DNA of 64,000 nt from assembly GCA_016845585.1 (NCBI GenBank), contig JAERSO010000022.1, positions 1 through 64,000 on the forward strand, read 5' to 3'. The position numbers and the translations under genes were made by a program. The stretch comes from Acidimicrobiaceae bacterium. GTDB lineage: Bacteria > Actinomycetota > Acidimicrobiia > Acidimicrobiales > Aldehydirespiratoraceae. Below are positions 35,349-44,532 of the stretch, one piece after another; the stretch's first letter is position 1; each line of letters begins with the position of its first letter. A model generated the notes under the pieces. It did not search any database and had not been told where the DNA came from. It saw only the letters and a list, made by a program, of their open reading frames with translations.

Positions 35349-35834
35349 GTGTACTCGCCGGACTCCCCCACGACCGACTGCTCGATCCAGCGCACGCTGG
35401 ACGTCATCGGCGATCGCTGGACGCTGCTGATCCTGCGCGACATCTTCCGTGGGGTCCGCCGCTTCTCGCAGATGCAGACCGATCTGGGAATCGCCAAGAA
35501 CCTGTTGACCGACCGCCTGAACGCGCTGGTCGAGGCGGAGATCGTGGCGAAGACGCCCTATCAGGAGCGACCGCTTCGCCACGAATACGTGCTCACCCCG
35601 AAGGGTCGGGCGCTCTCCCCGGCGCTCGTCGCGCTCATGCGGTGGGGTGACGAGTGGTGCACGTCGGGCGACGCCCCGACCGAGCTGTACCACGAAGCCT
35701 GCGGAACGCGTGTCGAGCTTCAGCCGTGGTGCACGACGTGCAATGAACCAGTCCCTCCCCCGTCGATTCGATCTCGCCCCGGCCCGGGGCGTGCGTCCTC
35801 GGGTGCCACCAATGATGCCGGAGTCTCCGCATGA
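35349..35834 (+). CDS. HxlR-family winged-helix regulator
   Basis: A 161-residue regulator with the HxlR winged helix (DCSIQRTLDVIGDRWTLLIL, FSQMQTDLGIAKNLLTDRL, YVLTPKGRAL). After about residue 115 comes a Cys-containing tail (HEACGTRVELQPWCTTC) that could hold metal, and a Pro/Arg-rich end. The GTG start is supported by the promoter spacing. Its stop overlaps the fbiC start (ATGA), so a role in controlling F420 synthesis or redox genes is plausible. Confidence 0.86.
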   Translation: MYSPDSPTTDCSIQRTLDVIGDRWTLLILRDIFRGVRRFSQMQTDLGIAKNLLTDRLNALVEAEIVAKTPYQERPLRHEYVLTPKGRALSPALVALMRWGDEWCTSGDAPTELYHEACGTRVELQPWCTTCNEPVPPPSIRSRPGPGRASSGATNDAGVSA

Positions 35835-38230
35835 CACACACCGATCTGCTGGATCTGCCGTTCGACGAGCTGGCGGCCGAGGCGCGTCGAGTGCGCGACG
35901 AGTCCTTCGGCACGGTTGTCACCTACTCGCCGAAGGTCTTCATCCCCCTCACGATGCTGTGCCGCGACAAGTGCGGGTACTGCACGTTCGCCCAACCCCC
36001 AGCGCGACTGGACGCGCCGTATCTCGCGCCTGAGCAGGTTCTCGAACTCGCCCGAGCCGGTGCGGCACGGGGCTGCCACGAGGCGTTGTTCACTCTGGGT
36101 GAGCGGCCCGAGGCTCGGTACCCCGTCGCCAAGGACTGGCTCCAGCGTCATGGGTACGACAGTACGGTGGCGTACGTGGCCGCGATGGCACAGCTGGTGC
36201 TCGACGAGACCGGTTTGTTGCCGCACGCGAACACCGGGGCGATGTCGGTCGAGGAACTCGTGCTCCTGCGTTCGGTGTCGCCGAGCCAGGGCATGATGAT
36301 CGAGTCCCTGCGAGGCGACCTCGACTGCCACCGTGGAGCCCCGGACAAGGCGCCGGAGCGGCGCCTGGCCACGCTCGAGGCGGCCGGCGAGCTGCAGATC
36401 CCGTACACGACCGGCGTGCTCATCGGCATCGGCGAGGATCGCGCCGACCGGAGCGCCGCCCTCGAGGCGATCGCGGCATCCCATCGCCGACACGGCCATG
36501 TCCAGGAAGTGATCGTCCAGAACTTCCTGCCGAAGCCGGGTACGGCCATGCACGCCGCCCCGCCCTGCGACCGAGGCGTCTACCTGGATGCCATAGCGTT
36601 GGCGCGGCTGATTCTGCCGGCGGACGTTCACATCCAGGCCCCACCGAACCTCAGCGACGACTTCGGGGACCTCCTCGACGTCGGCGTCAGCGACTGGGGC
36701 GGCGTCTCACCCGTCACCGCCGATCACGTGAATCCGGAGCGCCCGTGGCCGGATCTCGACCGCCTCCGCGAGGTCACCGAGGCCGCCGGTCACACCCTGG
36801 CCCCGCGGTTGACCGTCCACCCGTCATACGTGTGCGACCCCGACCGCTGGATCGACCCCTCGCTGCACTTCCTGGTTCAGGATCGCTCAGACACCGACGG
36901 GTTCGCCCGTGACGATCCGGGCTCGGTGTGGCCCGAGCGCACGATGGAGCGAGCGAAGGTGGGCGACGGCGCCGAGTTCGAGCTCACCGGCACCGTCTCC
37001 GACCAGTGGTACGTCGGCACCGGCGGCGACCCTGTCACCCTGATCCCCGCAGCGGCGCGTGCCACGGGGCGCATCCGGGAGATTCTCGACGGCGTCGAGC
37101 GCGGTGAAGACGTCGGCCGGGAAGAGTTGCTCTCGCTGTTTCGCGCCCGGGGACCCGAAATCCCGGCCATCGCAGCCGTCGCGGATCGCCTCCGGGCCGA
37201 CGCCGTCGGCGACGTGGTCACCTGGGTCGCCAACCGCAACATCAACTACACGAACGTCTGCACGTTCAAGTGCCGTTTCTGCGGCTTCTCCAAGGGTCCG
37301 CTCTCGCTCAACCTGCGGGGCACGCCGTATCTGCTGACCCTCGACGACATCGCGGAACGTGTCATCGAGGCAGCGGAGGCCGGGGCCACCGAGGTCTGCC
37401 TCCAGGGGGGCATTCATCCCGACTTCGACGGTGACTACTACATCGATGTGGCCCGGGCGGTCCACGAGGCCGTTCCGGGGATGCACATCCACGGTTTCAC
37501 GGCGCTCGAGGTCTTCGAGGGCGCGAAACGCAATCAGGAGCCGCTCGCCGACTATCTCACCCGGCTTCGCGAAGCCGGTCAGGCCTCCCTGCCGGGAACG
37601 GCCGCGGAGATCCTCCATGATGATGTTCGCGCCACGCTGTGTCCTGACAAGATCAACACCGAGGAATGGCTCGCGGTGCACCGGGTCGCCCACTCCGTCG
37701 GGCTGAGCTCCAACGTCACCATGATGTTCGGCTCCATCGAGCGGCCCGAGCACTGGGTGGAGCACATCCTCCGCACCCGTTCGCTGCAGGAAGAGACCGG
37801 CGGCTTCACGGAGTTCGTCGGCCTGCCATTCGTGCACATGGCGTCCCCGATCTATCTGCAGAAGAAGGCGCGGCGCGGGCCGACGTTCCGCGAGGTCCTG
37901 TTGATGCACGCCGTTGCCCGCATCGCCTATCGAGGCCGTATCGACAACATCCAGGGATCGTGGGTGAAGCTCGGGTTCAACTCGATCACTCAGCTGCTCC
38001 AAGCCGGCGCCAACGACCTCGGCGGCACGCTGATGGACGAGAACATCTCGCGGGCCGCAGGTGCGGATCACGGCACGGAGGTGACCCCCGACGACTTCCG
38101 TCGTGTGGTCGAACCGCTCGGCCGTCGGCTCGTGCAACGTACGACGTTGTACGGTCGGCCTGATCTCGAGGTGTTGCCGCTCGCCGGCACGCGCCGCCGT
38201 CGTGTGAGTATTCCCGTCGCCGGGGACTGA
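35831..38230 (+). CDS. fbiC: FO synthase FbiC (fused CofG-CofH radical SAM enzyme)
   Basis: A 799-residue bifunctional enzyme making FO, the deazaflavin core of coenzyme F420, from tyrosine and 5-amino-6-ribitylamino-uracil. Two radical SAM halves are present: CofG with C44-x3-C48-x2-C51 (CRDKCGYC) and CofH with C477-x3-C481-x2-C484 (CTFKCRFC). The fused form is typical of actinobacteria. The ATG overlaps the hxlR stop; the stop codon itself overlaps the start of the interrupted DUF3052-like gene (TGATG). Confidence 0.95.
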   Translation: MTHTDLLDLPFDELAAEARRVRDESFGTVVTYSPKVFIPLTMLCRDKCGYCTFAQPPARLDAPYLAPEQVLELARAGAARGCHEALFTLGERPEARYPVAKDWLQRHGYDSTVAYVAAMAQLVLDETGLLPHANTGAMSVEELVLLRSVSPSQGMMIESLRGDLDCHRGAPDKAPERRLATLEAAGELQIPYTTGVLIGIGEDRADRSAALEAIAASHRRHGHVQEVIVQNFLPKPGTAMHAAPPCDRGVYLDAIALARLILPADVHIQAPPNLSDDFGDLLDVGVSDWGGVSPVTADHVNPERPWPDLDRLREVTEAAGHTLAPRLTVHPSYVCDPDRWIDPSLHFLVQDRSDTDGFARDDPGSVWPERTMERAKVGDGAEFELTGTVSDQWYVGTGGDPVTLIPAAARATGRIREILDGVERGEDVGREELLSLFRARGPEIPAIAAVADRLRADAVGDVVTWVANRNINYTNVCTFKCRFCGFSKGPLSLNLRGTPYLLTLDDIAERVIEAAEAGATEVCLQGGIHPDFDGDYYIDVARAVHEAVPGMHIHGFTALEVFEGAKRNQEPLADYLTRLREAGQASLPGTAAEILHDDVRATLCPDKINTEEWLAVHRVAHSVGLSSNVTMMFGSIERPEHWVEHILRTRSLQEETGGFTEFVGLPFVHMASPIYLQKKARRGPTFREVLLMHAVARIAYRGRIDNIQGSWVKLGFNSITQLLQAGANDLGGTLMDENISRAAGADHGTEVTPDDFRRVVEPLGRRLVQRTTLYGRPDLEVLPLAGTRRRRVSIPVAGD

Positions 38231-38640
38231 TGGCGCCGGCCGGCTAAAGCGGTACCCCGCTTGCGAAGAAGCTCAGCATCAAACCCGAGCACGTCGTTGC
38301 GCTGCTGGACGCGCCTGAGCACATCGAGAGCCTGCTCGGAGAGCTCCCTGACGGCGTCGTGCTTCGGTCAGGAGCCCGCGGCCGGCCCGACGTGTCCCTG
38401 GTCTTCTGCGCCACCGTCATGGTCCTGCGGCGTCGAAAGACGCAACTGTGGAACCTCGCGTTCCCGGACCGCAGCGTGTGGATCTGCTGGCCGAAGAAGG
38501 CCAGTCCCCTCTTTGTCGATCTCACCGAGGACATCGTCCGGGAGCTGATGCTCCCCGATGGCCTCGTCGACGTGAAAGTGTGTGCGATCGACGACGACTG
38601 GTCAGGGCTCAAGCTGATGGTGAGAAGAGAACTTCGATGA
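38230..38640 (+). pseudogene. DUF3052-like gene interrupted by TAA at codon 6
   Basis: From the ATG at 38230 the frame reads MAPAG, then TAA at 38245-38247, then SGTPLAKKLSIKPEHV and on without further stops to 38640. From memory the family N-terminus reads GYSGTPLxKKLGIKPG, so the stop replaces a Tyr codon (TAC to TAA, one base). The rest is well conserved (WICWPKKASPLFVDLTEDIV, KVCAIDDDWSGLKLM). The only in-frame starts after the stop are GTG at 38359 or later, which would lose a third of the domain. Nonsense mutation, sequencing error or readthrough all remain possible. Confidence 0.75.
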
Positions 38641-38653
38641 GTGGGTACACGCG

Positions 38654-39706
38654 GTGAACGAGCTGCCATCGTTCTATCGAACCGGCGATGCCGAACTCGA
38701 CGCCGAGATCGCCACGCTGGTTGCCCACGTGGAACCACGCGACCGGGAGTTCGTGTTCGAGATGGTCGTCTCCGCGCTACGCCTCGCCGCCGAAGACGTC
38801 GACCGGGGCGAGTTGAAGCTCGTGAACTCCGCGGTGAAGGAGCTCCGTTACTCGTTCGAAGTCTTTGCCCCGTACCAGGATGTTCAGAAGTGCACGATCT
38901 TCGGTAGCGCACGGATCAAGGCCGGCGACCCCATCTACGAATCCGCCAAGGAGTTCGCGGCGAACATCGCCGCCCGCGACTGGATGGTCATCACCGGTGC
39001 CGGTCCGGGAATCATGGAGGCGGGCCACGAGGGCGCCGGCGCAGACCGCAGTTTCGGCGTCAACATCGTGTTGCCCTTCGAAGCCGACGCGAACTCGGTG
39101 ATCGCAGGCGATCCCAAGCTGATCAATTTCCGCTACTTCTTCACCCGCAAGGTGATGTTCATGAAGGAGTCGCACGCCTTCGTCCTTCTCCCCGGTGGAT
39201 TCGGCACGATGGACGAGTCCTTCGAGTTGCTCACCCTGATCCAAACCGGAAAGTCGCCGATCGCACCCGTCGTGCTCCTCGATCCTCCGGGCAACACCTA
39301 TTGGCACCATTGGCAGCGCTTCGTCGAGACCGAGCTACGAGATGAGGGCTTGATCTCTGCTGATGACCTGTGCCTGGTGAAGGTGGCGGACACGGTCGAG
39401 GAAGCCGTCGAGGAGGTGTGCCGCTTCTACCGCACCTACGACTCGATGCGATTCGTCGGCAATCAGTTGGTGATGCGGCTGAAGCGTCGGATCGGTGACG
39501 AAGAGTTGGCGAAGCTCAACGAGGACTTCGCCGACATCCTCGAACGGGGTGAGATCGAGCGCATCGCGACGACCGACGCCGAGATGCGCGATGCGGACAA
39601 GGTGGATCTCCACCGGTTGGGGATGCGCTTCGGACGGCACAAGTGGTCACGTCTGCGGCGCCTGATCGATGCCGTGAACGACCATCCCGACAGCGCGCGG
39701 GACTGA
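38654..39706 (+). CDS. LOG-family nucleotide-monophosphate nucleosidase-like protein
   Basis: A 350-residue protein with the Rossmann-type LOG/TIGR00730-like domain (about 85-260): TIFGSARIKAGDP, VITGAGPGIMEAGHEGA and the signature LLPGGFGTMDESFELL (the PGGxGTxxE motif). The family includes LonelyGuy cytokinin enzymes and PpnN nucleosidases, often misnamed lysine decarboxylases. It has extra N-terminal (1-80) and C-terminal (270-350) helical regions, as in the longer bacterial type. The start is GTG at 38654 without a clear ribosome site. Confidence 0.85.
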   Translation: MNELPSFYRTGDAELDAEIATLVAHVEPRDREFVFEMVVSALRLAAEDVDRGELKLVNSAVKELRYSFEVFAPYQDVQKCTIFGSARIKAGDPIYESAKEFAANIAARDWMVITGAGPGIMEAGHEGAGADRSFGVNIVLPFEADANSVIAGDPKLINFRYFFTRKVMFMKESHAFVLLPGGFGTMDESFELLTLIQTGKSPIAPVVLLDPPGNTYWHHWQRFVETELRDEGLISADDLCLVKVADTVEEAVEEVCRFYRTYDSMRFVGNQLVMRLKRRIGDEELAKLNEDFADILERGEIERIATTDAEMRDADKVDLHRLGMRFGRHKWSRLRRLIDAVNDHPDSARD

Positions 39707-39710
39707 CGCG

Positions 39711-39911
39711 TCAGAAGTCGTCGTTCGGCTCGTCCAGTAGATGCATCGCCTTCTCCACGGCCCGCCTGGCCCGATTCAGCCGCTTCTCGTCCACGGGGAG
39801 CTCGTGACCGCCCGCGTCGATCGATTCGCGAAGCCGAACGATCGCCAGATCGGTCAACTCCTCGGCAATGGTCTCCAGTTTTGCGCGGATTTCGTCGAAT
39901 TCGCCAGCCAT
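39711..39911 (-). CDS. Small helical hypothetical protein
   Basis: A 66-residue, largely alpha-helical charged protein (EFDEIRAKLETIAEELTDLAI, RLNRARRAVEKAMHLLD), possibly a short coiled coil. The start MAGEF at 39911 is fixed by a TACGGT box 7 bases upstream and no Shine-Dalgarno. No family is recognised with certainty. It is convergent with the LOG gene (four bases between stops) and divergent from the cysteine-rich gene at 39950. Confidence 0.7.
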   Translation of the reverse strand: MAGEFDEIRAKLETIAEELTDLAIVRLRESIDAGGHELPVDEKRLNRARRAVEKAMHLLDEPNDDF

Positions 39912-39918
39912 GCGGGGC

Positions 39919-39942
39919 ACCGTAGCGGCGTCCGGGTACCGT
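39919..39942. promoter_or_regulatory. Divergent leaderless promoters at 39.9 kb
   Basis: Minus strand TACGGT (39924-39919) ends 7 bases before the ATG at 39911; plus strand TACCGT (39937-39942) ends 7 bases before the ATG at 39950. Both genes share a 38-base intergenic region with no ribosome binding site. Confidence 0.45.
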
Positions 39943-39949
39943 CCCGGCC

Positions 39950-40717
39950 ATGACGTCCTATCCCGAGGACCTTCACGAGTGGGTCACGTTCCACGACGAT
40001 GACGGCGACTCATGGCTCTTCGACCTCACCTTCCTCACCAGCAACTATGAGTGCATCTTCGGAAAGGGTTGCCTCGGGGTCTTCACCGAGCCCGCACCCG
40101 AGTACGAACTCGGCTGCTGTGTGTACGGGGCCCACTTCGTCGACGACGACGACCGCCACCAGATCGAGGCCCAGATCGAGAGGCTCGAACCCGGGGAGTG
40201 GCAGCTCGCGGACGAGGCCGCGGCACTCGGCGGGCCGATCTACCGCAATGACGACGGAGAGTGGGTCACCCGCACCTTCGACGACGCCTGCATCATGGCG
40301 AACCGGCCGGATTTCGAACACGGCTCGGGCTGCAGCCTCCATCAGGCCGCGGTCCGCCGCGGTGAGCGACCGATCGACTGGAAACCCGACGTTTGCTGGC
40401 AGGTGCCGATCCGGTTCGACGAATCGACCGACGACAATGGTCACAGCACGTACATTCTCCGTGAGTGGAAGCGACGGGACTGGGGCGAAGGCGGGGCGGA
40501 ATTCGGCTGGTGGTGCACGGATGATCCCCTTGCGTTCAGCGCCGATCGACCGGTCTTCAAGACGTCGCGGGAGGAGATCGTCGAGCTGATCGGCGACGAG
40601 TTGTACGGGGTTCTCGTCGACATCATCGAGACCAAGGCGCGTGAGAGCCGAGACACGGCCTTCCTGCCCCACCCCGAGGTCCGGCGACGGCGCGACGTCG
40701 ATCCGGTTCAGCGCTGA
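39950..40717 (+). CDS. Cysteine-cluster hypothetical protein (DUF3109/YkgJ-like)
   Basis: A 255-residue soluble protein with clustered cysteines: NYECIFGKGCLG, ELGCCVYGAHF, DACIMANRP and GSGCSLHQAA, plus Cys in DVCWQV and WWCTDD. This spread resembles the metal-binding cysteine pattern of DUF3109 and YkgJ-type proteins, which have been proposed to chelate zinc or iron. The N-terminal half is acidic. Function unknown; no obvious partner apart from the McrBC-like pair 86 bases downstream. Confidence 0.7.
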   Translation: MTSYPEDLHEWVTFHDDDGDSWLFDLTFLTSNYECIFGKGCLGVFTEPAPEYELGCCVYGAHFVDDDDRHQIEAQIERLEPGEWQLADEAAALGGPIYRNDDGEWVTRTFDDACIMANRPDFEHGSGCSLHQAAVRRGERPIDWKPDVCWQVPIRFDESTDDNGHSTYILREWKRRDWGEGGAEFGWWCTDDPLAFSADRPVFKTSREEIVELIGDELYGVLVDIIETKARESRDTAFLPHPEVRRRRDVDPVQR

Positions 40718-40803
40718 GAATCGGTCGACTCGGCTGGGGAATTCGTCACGAACCATTTCCCTGAGAGGCTCACGTCCTCAGTCGTTTGGCCGAAAGGACC
40801 CCC

Positions 40804-41739
40804 GTGACCGGCTTCACTTCACAGGATCTCAACGCTGCCGCGCAACAGGCTGGGATGATATTCCCCGCCTACGTGATCGATCAGCTGGTCGCCGCAATCG
40901 ACTCAGGGAAGCATGTGATCCTGACCGGCCCGCCCGGCACCGGCAAGACGACGCTGGCCTACCTGGCGGCCGAAGTCGCCCGCAAGGCGATGTTCTGCAC
41001 CGGATACCTCCCCACGACGGCCACCACCGAATGGACGACATTCGAGACGATCGGTGGTCTGCAACCGACCGCCGAGGGTTTGATCTACCGTCCCGGACTC
41101 TTCGTCGAAGCGATCGAGACGGGCCGCTGGCTCGTGATCGACGAACTCAACCGCTCGAACTTCGACCGGGCGTTCGGTCAGCTCTTCACCGTCCTGTCGG
41201 GTGCCGCTGTGGTCCTGCCGTTCAAGCGCAAGGGCCAGACGCACCCGATGGCGCTGGTCCCCAGTGGGGTCGAGCCGCCGTCGGAGACCGACGTTGTCCG
41301 CGTTCCCGCCAACTGGCGGATCATCGCCACGATGAACGTGTTCGACAAGAACCTGCTCTTCGAGATGTCCTACGCCCTGATGCGCCGCTTCGCGTTCATC
41401 GAGGTCGGTTCGCCGTCCGACGACGCCTACCGGCATCTCCTCCAGGGACGAGGCGAGGTGGTCCAGCGACTCCTCGCCCTCCGGAAGTTTACGGACCTGG
41501 GCCCGGCCGTCTACATCGATGCCGCCCGCTACGCCGAGCGCCGTAGCCGCGACGGAATCACCGAGTCCCGTCTCTTGTACGAGATCTTCTATGCCTACTT
41601 CCTCCCCCAGTTCGAGGGGATGGACGAACGTCGCGCCATGACGCTCTATCGCACGGTGGCGGCCCACCTGGATGCCCCCGAGCAACTCGAAGCCCAGCGC
41701 ACCATCTCCGACGTCCTCGGCGTCGAGCTGGTGGTGTGA
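40804..41739 (+). CDS. McrB/MoxR-type AAA ATPase
   Basis: A 311-residue AAA_5-type ATPase: Walker A GPPGTGKT (42-49), Walker B VIDELNRSNFD (111-121) with the McrB-like ELNR sensor region, and the arginine-finger segment MSYALMRRFAFIEVG. ELNR and the NVFDKNLLFEMS segment (McrB-like NTxDRS position) are typical of McrB GTPases, but there is no N-terminal DNA-binding domain. The GTG at 40804 has AAAGGA upstream; a TTG six codons earlier is less likely. The stop overlaps the partner gene (GTGA). Confidence 0.8.
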   Translation: MTGFTSQDLNAAAQQAGMIFPAYVIDQLVAAIDSGKHVILTGPPGTGKTTLAYLAAEVARKAMFCTGYLPTTATTEWTTFETIGGLQPTAEGLIYRPGLFVEAIETGRWLVIDELNRSNFDRAFGQLFTVLSGAAVVLPFKRKGQTHPMALVPSGVEPPSETDVVRVPANWRIIATMNVFDKNLLFEMSYALMRRFAFIEVGSPSDDAYRHLLQGRGEVVQRLLALRKFTDLGPAVYIDAARYAERRSRDGITESRLLYEIFYAYFLPQFEGMDERRAMTLYRTVAAHLDAPEQLEAQRTISDVLGVELVV

Positions 41740-42746
41740 GCGCATCGCTGACCGATCCGTTCGCGGCGGGCATGGAGCCCACCGCTGAGCTGTGGCGACG
41801 TCTTGCTCGTCCGTTCGACCTGGCGAGCACCGTCGATGCGCTTCTCGGCCTCTCCCCCGACGTCGTCGACCAGCTCGCCGGCGTGCTTCTGGCCACGTGC
41901 GAAGAAGCCGAGGTTCTGATCGACGGGATGGCGAAGACCCTTCGCAACCTGAAGACGGCGGTCGGCTCGGACACCGAACGCTGCTACGGCGAACTCCGTG
42001 GGCCGGTCCAGTGGTCCGAGACCTTGGCCGCCCAGGCTTCGAGCTACGGCAGCCGCGACGTCTACATCTGCTCATCCCCGCGCCGGGCCTACGACATCGA
42101 CGAGAACCGTGTCCTCGTGTGTGCACTGCGCGCGGTCGCAGAGGCGGGTTCACACATCGAGAAGGTCGACGAGGAGAGCTATGAGGACGATGGGCTCCGT
42201 CGGGCCCGTCAGAATGCGCGTGCCGCGCGTCGCTATCTCGATCATCGCTCGCTCGACGGGATCCGTCTCGAGGGCATGCCCAGTCGGCGGGCGCTGAAAC
42301 GCACCCGAGGCGGCACGCGCGCGGCGTCCTATCGTGCGGCCCTGGCGATGCTCGAACGGGTCTCCGAGCCACTGTCGCTCGAGGAGCTCTCGCCCTACTG
42401 CGACCGCCGAACCCGTGTCCAGCACGGCGTGCTTCTGGGCCTCATCGACGAGCTGGAGGCGCGAGGTCTACGGGTCCCGTCGATCCGAGCCGAGTCCGGC
42501 TCGCTCTTCGCCGGTCCGGTGGAGTACATCCATCCGCGACGCCGCGGGGACCGGAGTCGCGCCCACGGCATCCTGATCGGCAATGTCCTCGTGGACGTCC
42601 CCGAGCGCCTGAAGCTGCGGGATCGGCACCAGGCGGTCGCCGAACTGGAGGCGCGCGCCCAGGGCCGGCGCGTGGCTGCGGTGCTCGAGGCCGACGACAT
42701 CACCGCCGCGGTCGACCTGGCGATCGTGGCCGCACGGGGAAAGTAG
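41736..42746 (+). CDS. DUF2357/McrC-like partner of the AAA ATPase
   Basis: A 336-residue protein translationally coupled to the AAA gene. The central segment SSPRRAYDIDENRVLVCAL matches the (R.YD.pENR.l..AL) motif shared by McrC and DUF2357 proteins, which sit on the McrB motor. I could not find the PD-(D/E)xK nuclease residues in the C-terminal part (LFAGPVEYIHPRRRGDRSRA). It may therefore be a nuclease-free activator or have a divergent active site. Function unknown. Confidence 0.68.
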   Translation: MSASLTDPFAAGMEPTAELWRRLARPFDLASTVDALLGLSPDVVDQLAGVLLATCEEAEVLIDGMAKTLRNLKTAVGSDTERCYGELRGPVQWSETLAAQASSYGSRDVYICSSPRRAYDIDENRVLVCALRAVAEAGSHIEKVDEESYEDDGLRRARQNARAARRYLDHRSLDGIRLEGMPSRRALKRTRGGTRAASYRAALAMLERVSEPLSLEELSPYCDRRTRVQHGVLLGLIDELEARGLRVPSIRAESGSLFAGPVEYIHPRRRGDRSRAHGILIGNVLVDVPERLKLRDRHQAVAELEARAQGRRVAAVLEADDITAAVDLAIVAARGK

Positions 42747-42805
42747 CGAACGCTCCCCCGCCAGATGCGTGGCAGACGGGCCAGAACGGTGTAGGAAGAG
42801 CAGAC

Positions 42806-44500
42806 GTGAAGTCTGCCTTCGCCTCGATCGTCCGGGGCCACGATCTTCGACTCCTGGCCGCTTCGGTCGCCACCGGCATCGTGGTGGCCATCATCGTCGC
42901 GATCTTCGAGGCGTTGACCGTCAATGTGGTCCTCCATTGGCTTCGCGAACAAGGTCTTGCGTTCCAGGTGATCGCCCCGGTCACCGGCGTCTCCCTCGCG
43001 GTGGCCGCCCTGCGCTATCTCGGCCAGGATGCCAACGCCGCGACATCGGACGAGTACGTGCGAGCGTTCCACGACCGATCACCCCGGATTCCCCTCCGAC
43101 AGCTTCCCGCCAAACTGTTGGCGGGCGTGACCACCATCGGTCTGGGCGGCGCAGTCGGCCTCGAGGGACCGAGCATCTACGCTGGTTCGGCGTTGGGTCT
43201 GTCCGTGCACACCCGACTCGGGTCGTGGTTGCGCCGCGATGAGGCACGACTCCTGCTCACTGCGGGAGCCGCGGCCGGTGTCGCGGCCGTGTTCAAGGCA
43301 CCGGCCACCGGCGTGATCTTTGCCATGGAGGCCCCGTACCGCAATGACGTGACACCTCAGGCCCTCCTGCCGTCGCTTCTCGCGTCGGCGGCGAGCTACG
43401 CCACATTCGTGACCCTAATCGGCACCGAGCCCGTCATCCCCTTCTTCACCGAGGGCAGCGTGCTCGTCGACGAGGGCTCAGTCTCCGTGAACAGTGTGCG
43501 GGCGGTCGATCTGCTGGGCGCACTCCTCCTGGGGGTCGCCGCCGGCCTTGCCGGTCGAGGCTTTGCCTGGATGGTCCGGCGGGCGAAGAGCGAGAGCAAG
43601 ACGGTTCCGGTGCTGCGACGACTGCTGATCGGCGGTGGCAGCCTGGCTGTGCTGGCGGTCATCTCCGACATCGCTTTCGATGTGCCGCTGACGCTGGGTC
43701 CGGGCACGGAATCGATGGCATGGGTGGTGCAGGACCAGACCCTGCAGCTGATCGCACTCCTCTTCGTGCTCCGGATGGCGGCCACGATCGCCACGCTGAT
43801 CGCCGGGGGCGTGGGCGGACTCTTCATCCCTCTGGCCGCCCTGGGCGTGATCCTGGGCGAGTTCGTGGGCAATGCCATCGGGCAGGATGACACCGCGCTC
43901 TACCCGATCCTCGGACTCGCCGCCTTCCTCGGCGCCGGGTATCGCGCGCCGATCGCAGCCGTGATGTTCGTGGCCGAGTCCACCGGTGGTGTCGGGTCGT
44001 TCATCGTGCCCGCGCTCGTCGCCGCAGCGGTGTCCCAGGTCGTGGCGGGGTCATCGACGGTCGCCGATCACCAGCGCGACAGCCGGCTTGGGCACCTCGA
44101 ACGCCGATTCACGCTCCCCCTCGCCTCGATCCTCTCCACCGACGTGTTGACGGTCCCCCCTGACGCGACCGTCAGCGAGTTCATCTACTTCCACGTCCTC
44201 GGCCGTCGCGAGCGTGTTGTTCCCGTCGTCGATGGTGGCTCGTTCGTCGGACTCGCTCGGCTCGACGACGTGCACGACGTCGATCACGACGCCTGGGAGA
44301 CCCTGACCGTCGGGGAGACGATGGCCACCGATCTACCGACCGCGTTGCCGTCGTGGACACTTCGCGACGCAGTGGCCGCCATGGATTCTGCCGACATCGA
44401 CGTGCTGGCCGTGACCGACGGCGAAGGAACGTTCATCGGCATCGTCACCGCCGACGACATCGTCAAACTCGACGAGATTCTCGACGAGACGGGGAGCTGA
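42806..44500 (+). CDS. ClC-family chloride channel/transporter with CBS pair
   Basis: A 564-residue membrane protein with about ten hydrophobic segments. The ClC selectivity and gating motifs are visible: GLGGAVGLEGPSIYAGSALG (gating Glu in GLEGP), VFKAPATGVIFAMEAPY and GAGYRAPIAAVMFVAE. A C-terminal pair of CBS domains (about 440-560) probably binds nucleotides. The gating Glu is kept, and I did not determine whether the proton Glu of antiporters is present. The start is GTG at 42806. Confidence 0.9.
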   Translation: MKSAFASIVRGHDLRLLAASVATGIVVAIIVAIFEALTVNVVLHWLREQGLAFQVIAPVTGVSLAVAALRYLGQDANAATSDEYVRAFHDRSPRIPLRQLPAKLLAGVTTIGLGGAVGLEGPSIYAGSALGLSVHTRLGSWLRRDEARLLLTAGAAAGVAAVFKAPATGVIFAMEAPYRNDVTPQALLPSLLASAASYATFVTLIGTEPVIPFFTEGSVLVDEGSVSVNSVRAVDLLGALLLGVAAGLAGRGFAWMVRRAKSESKTVPVLRRLLIGGGSLAVLAVISDIAFDVPLTLGPGTESMAWVVQDQTLQLIALLFVLRMAATIATLIAGGVGGLFIPLAALGVILGEFVGNAIGQDDTALYPILGLAAFLGAGYRAPIAAVMFVAESTGGVGSFIVPALVAAAVSQVVAGSSTVADHQRDSRLGHLERRFTLPLASILSTDVLTVPPDATVSEFIYFHVLGRRERVVPVVDGGSFVGLARLDDVHDVDHDAWETLTVGETMATDLPTALPSWTLRDAVAAMDSADIDVLAVTDGEGTFIGIVTADDIVKLDEILDETGS

Positions 44501-44506
44501 CTCAGT

Positions 44507-44526
44507 CGATCGGTCGGGGCCGATCG
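44507..44526. terminator. Hairpin between the ClC gene and a small convergent gene
   Basis: CGATCGG (44507-44513) pairs with CCGATCG (44520-44526) around a six-base loop. It lies between two convergent stop codons; no T-run. Confidence 0.4.
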
Positions 44527-44532
44527 TGAAGA

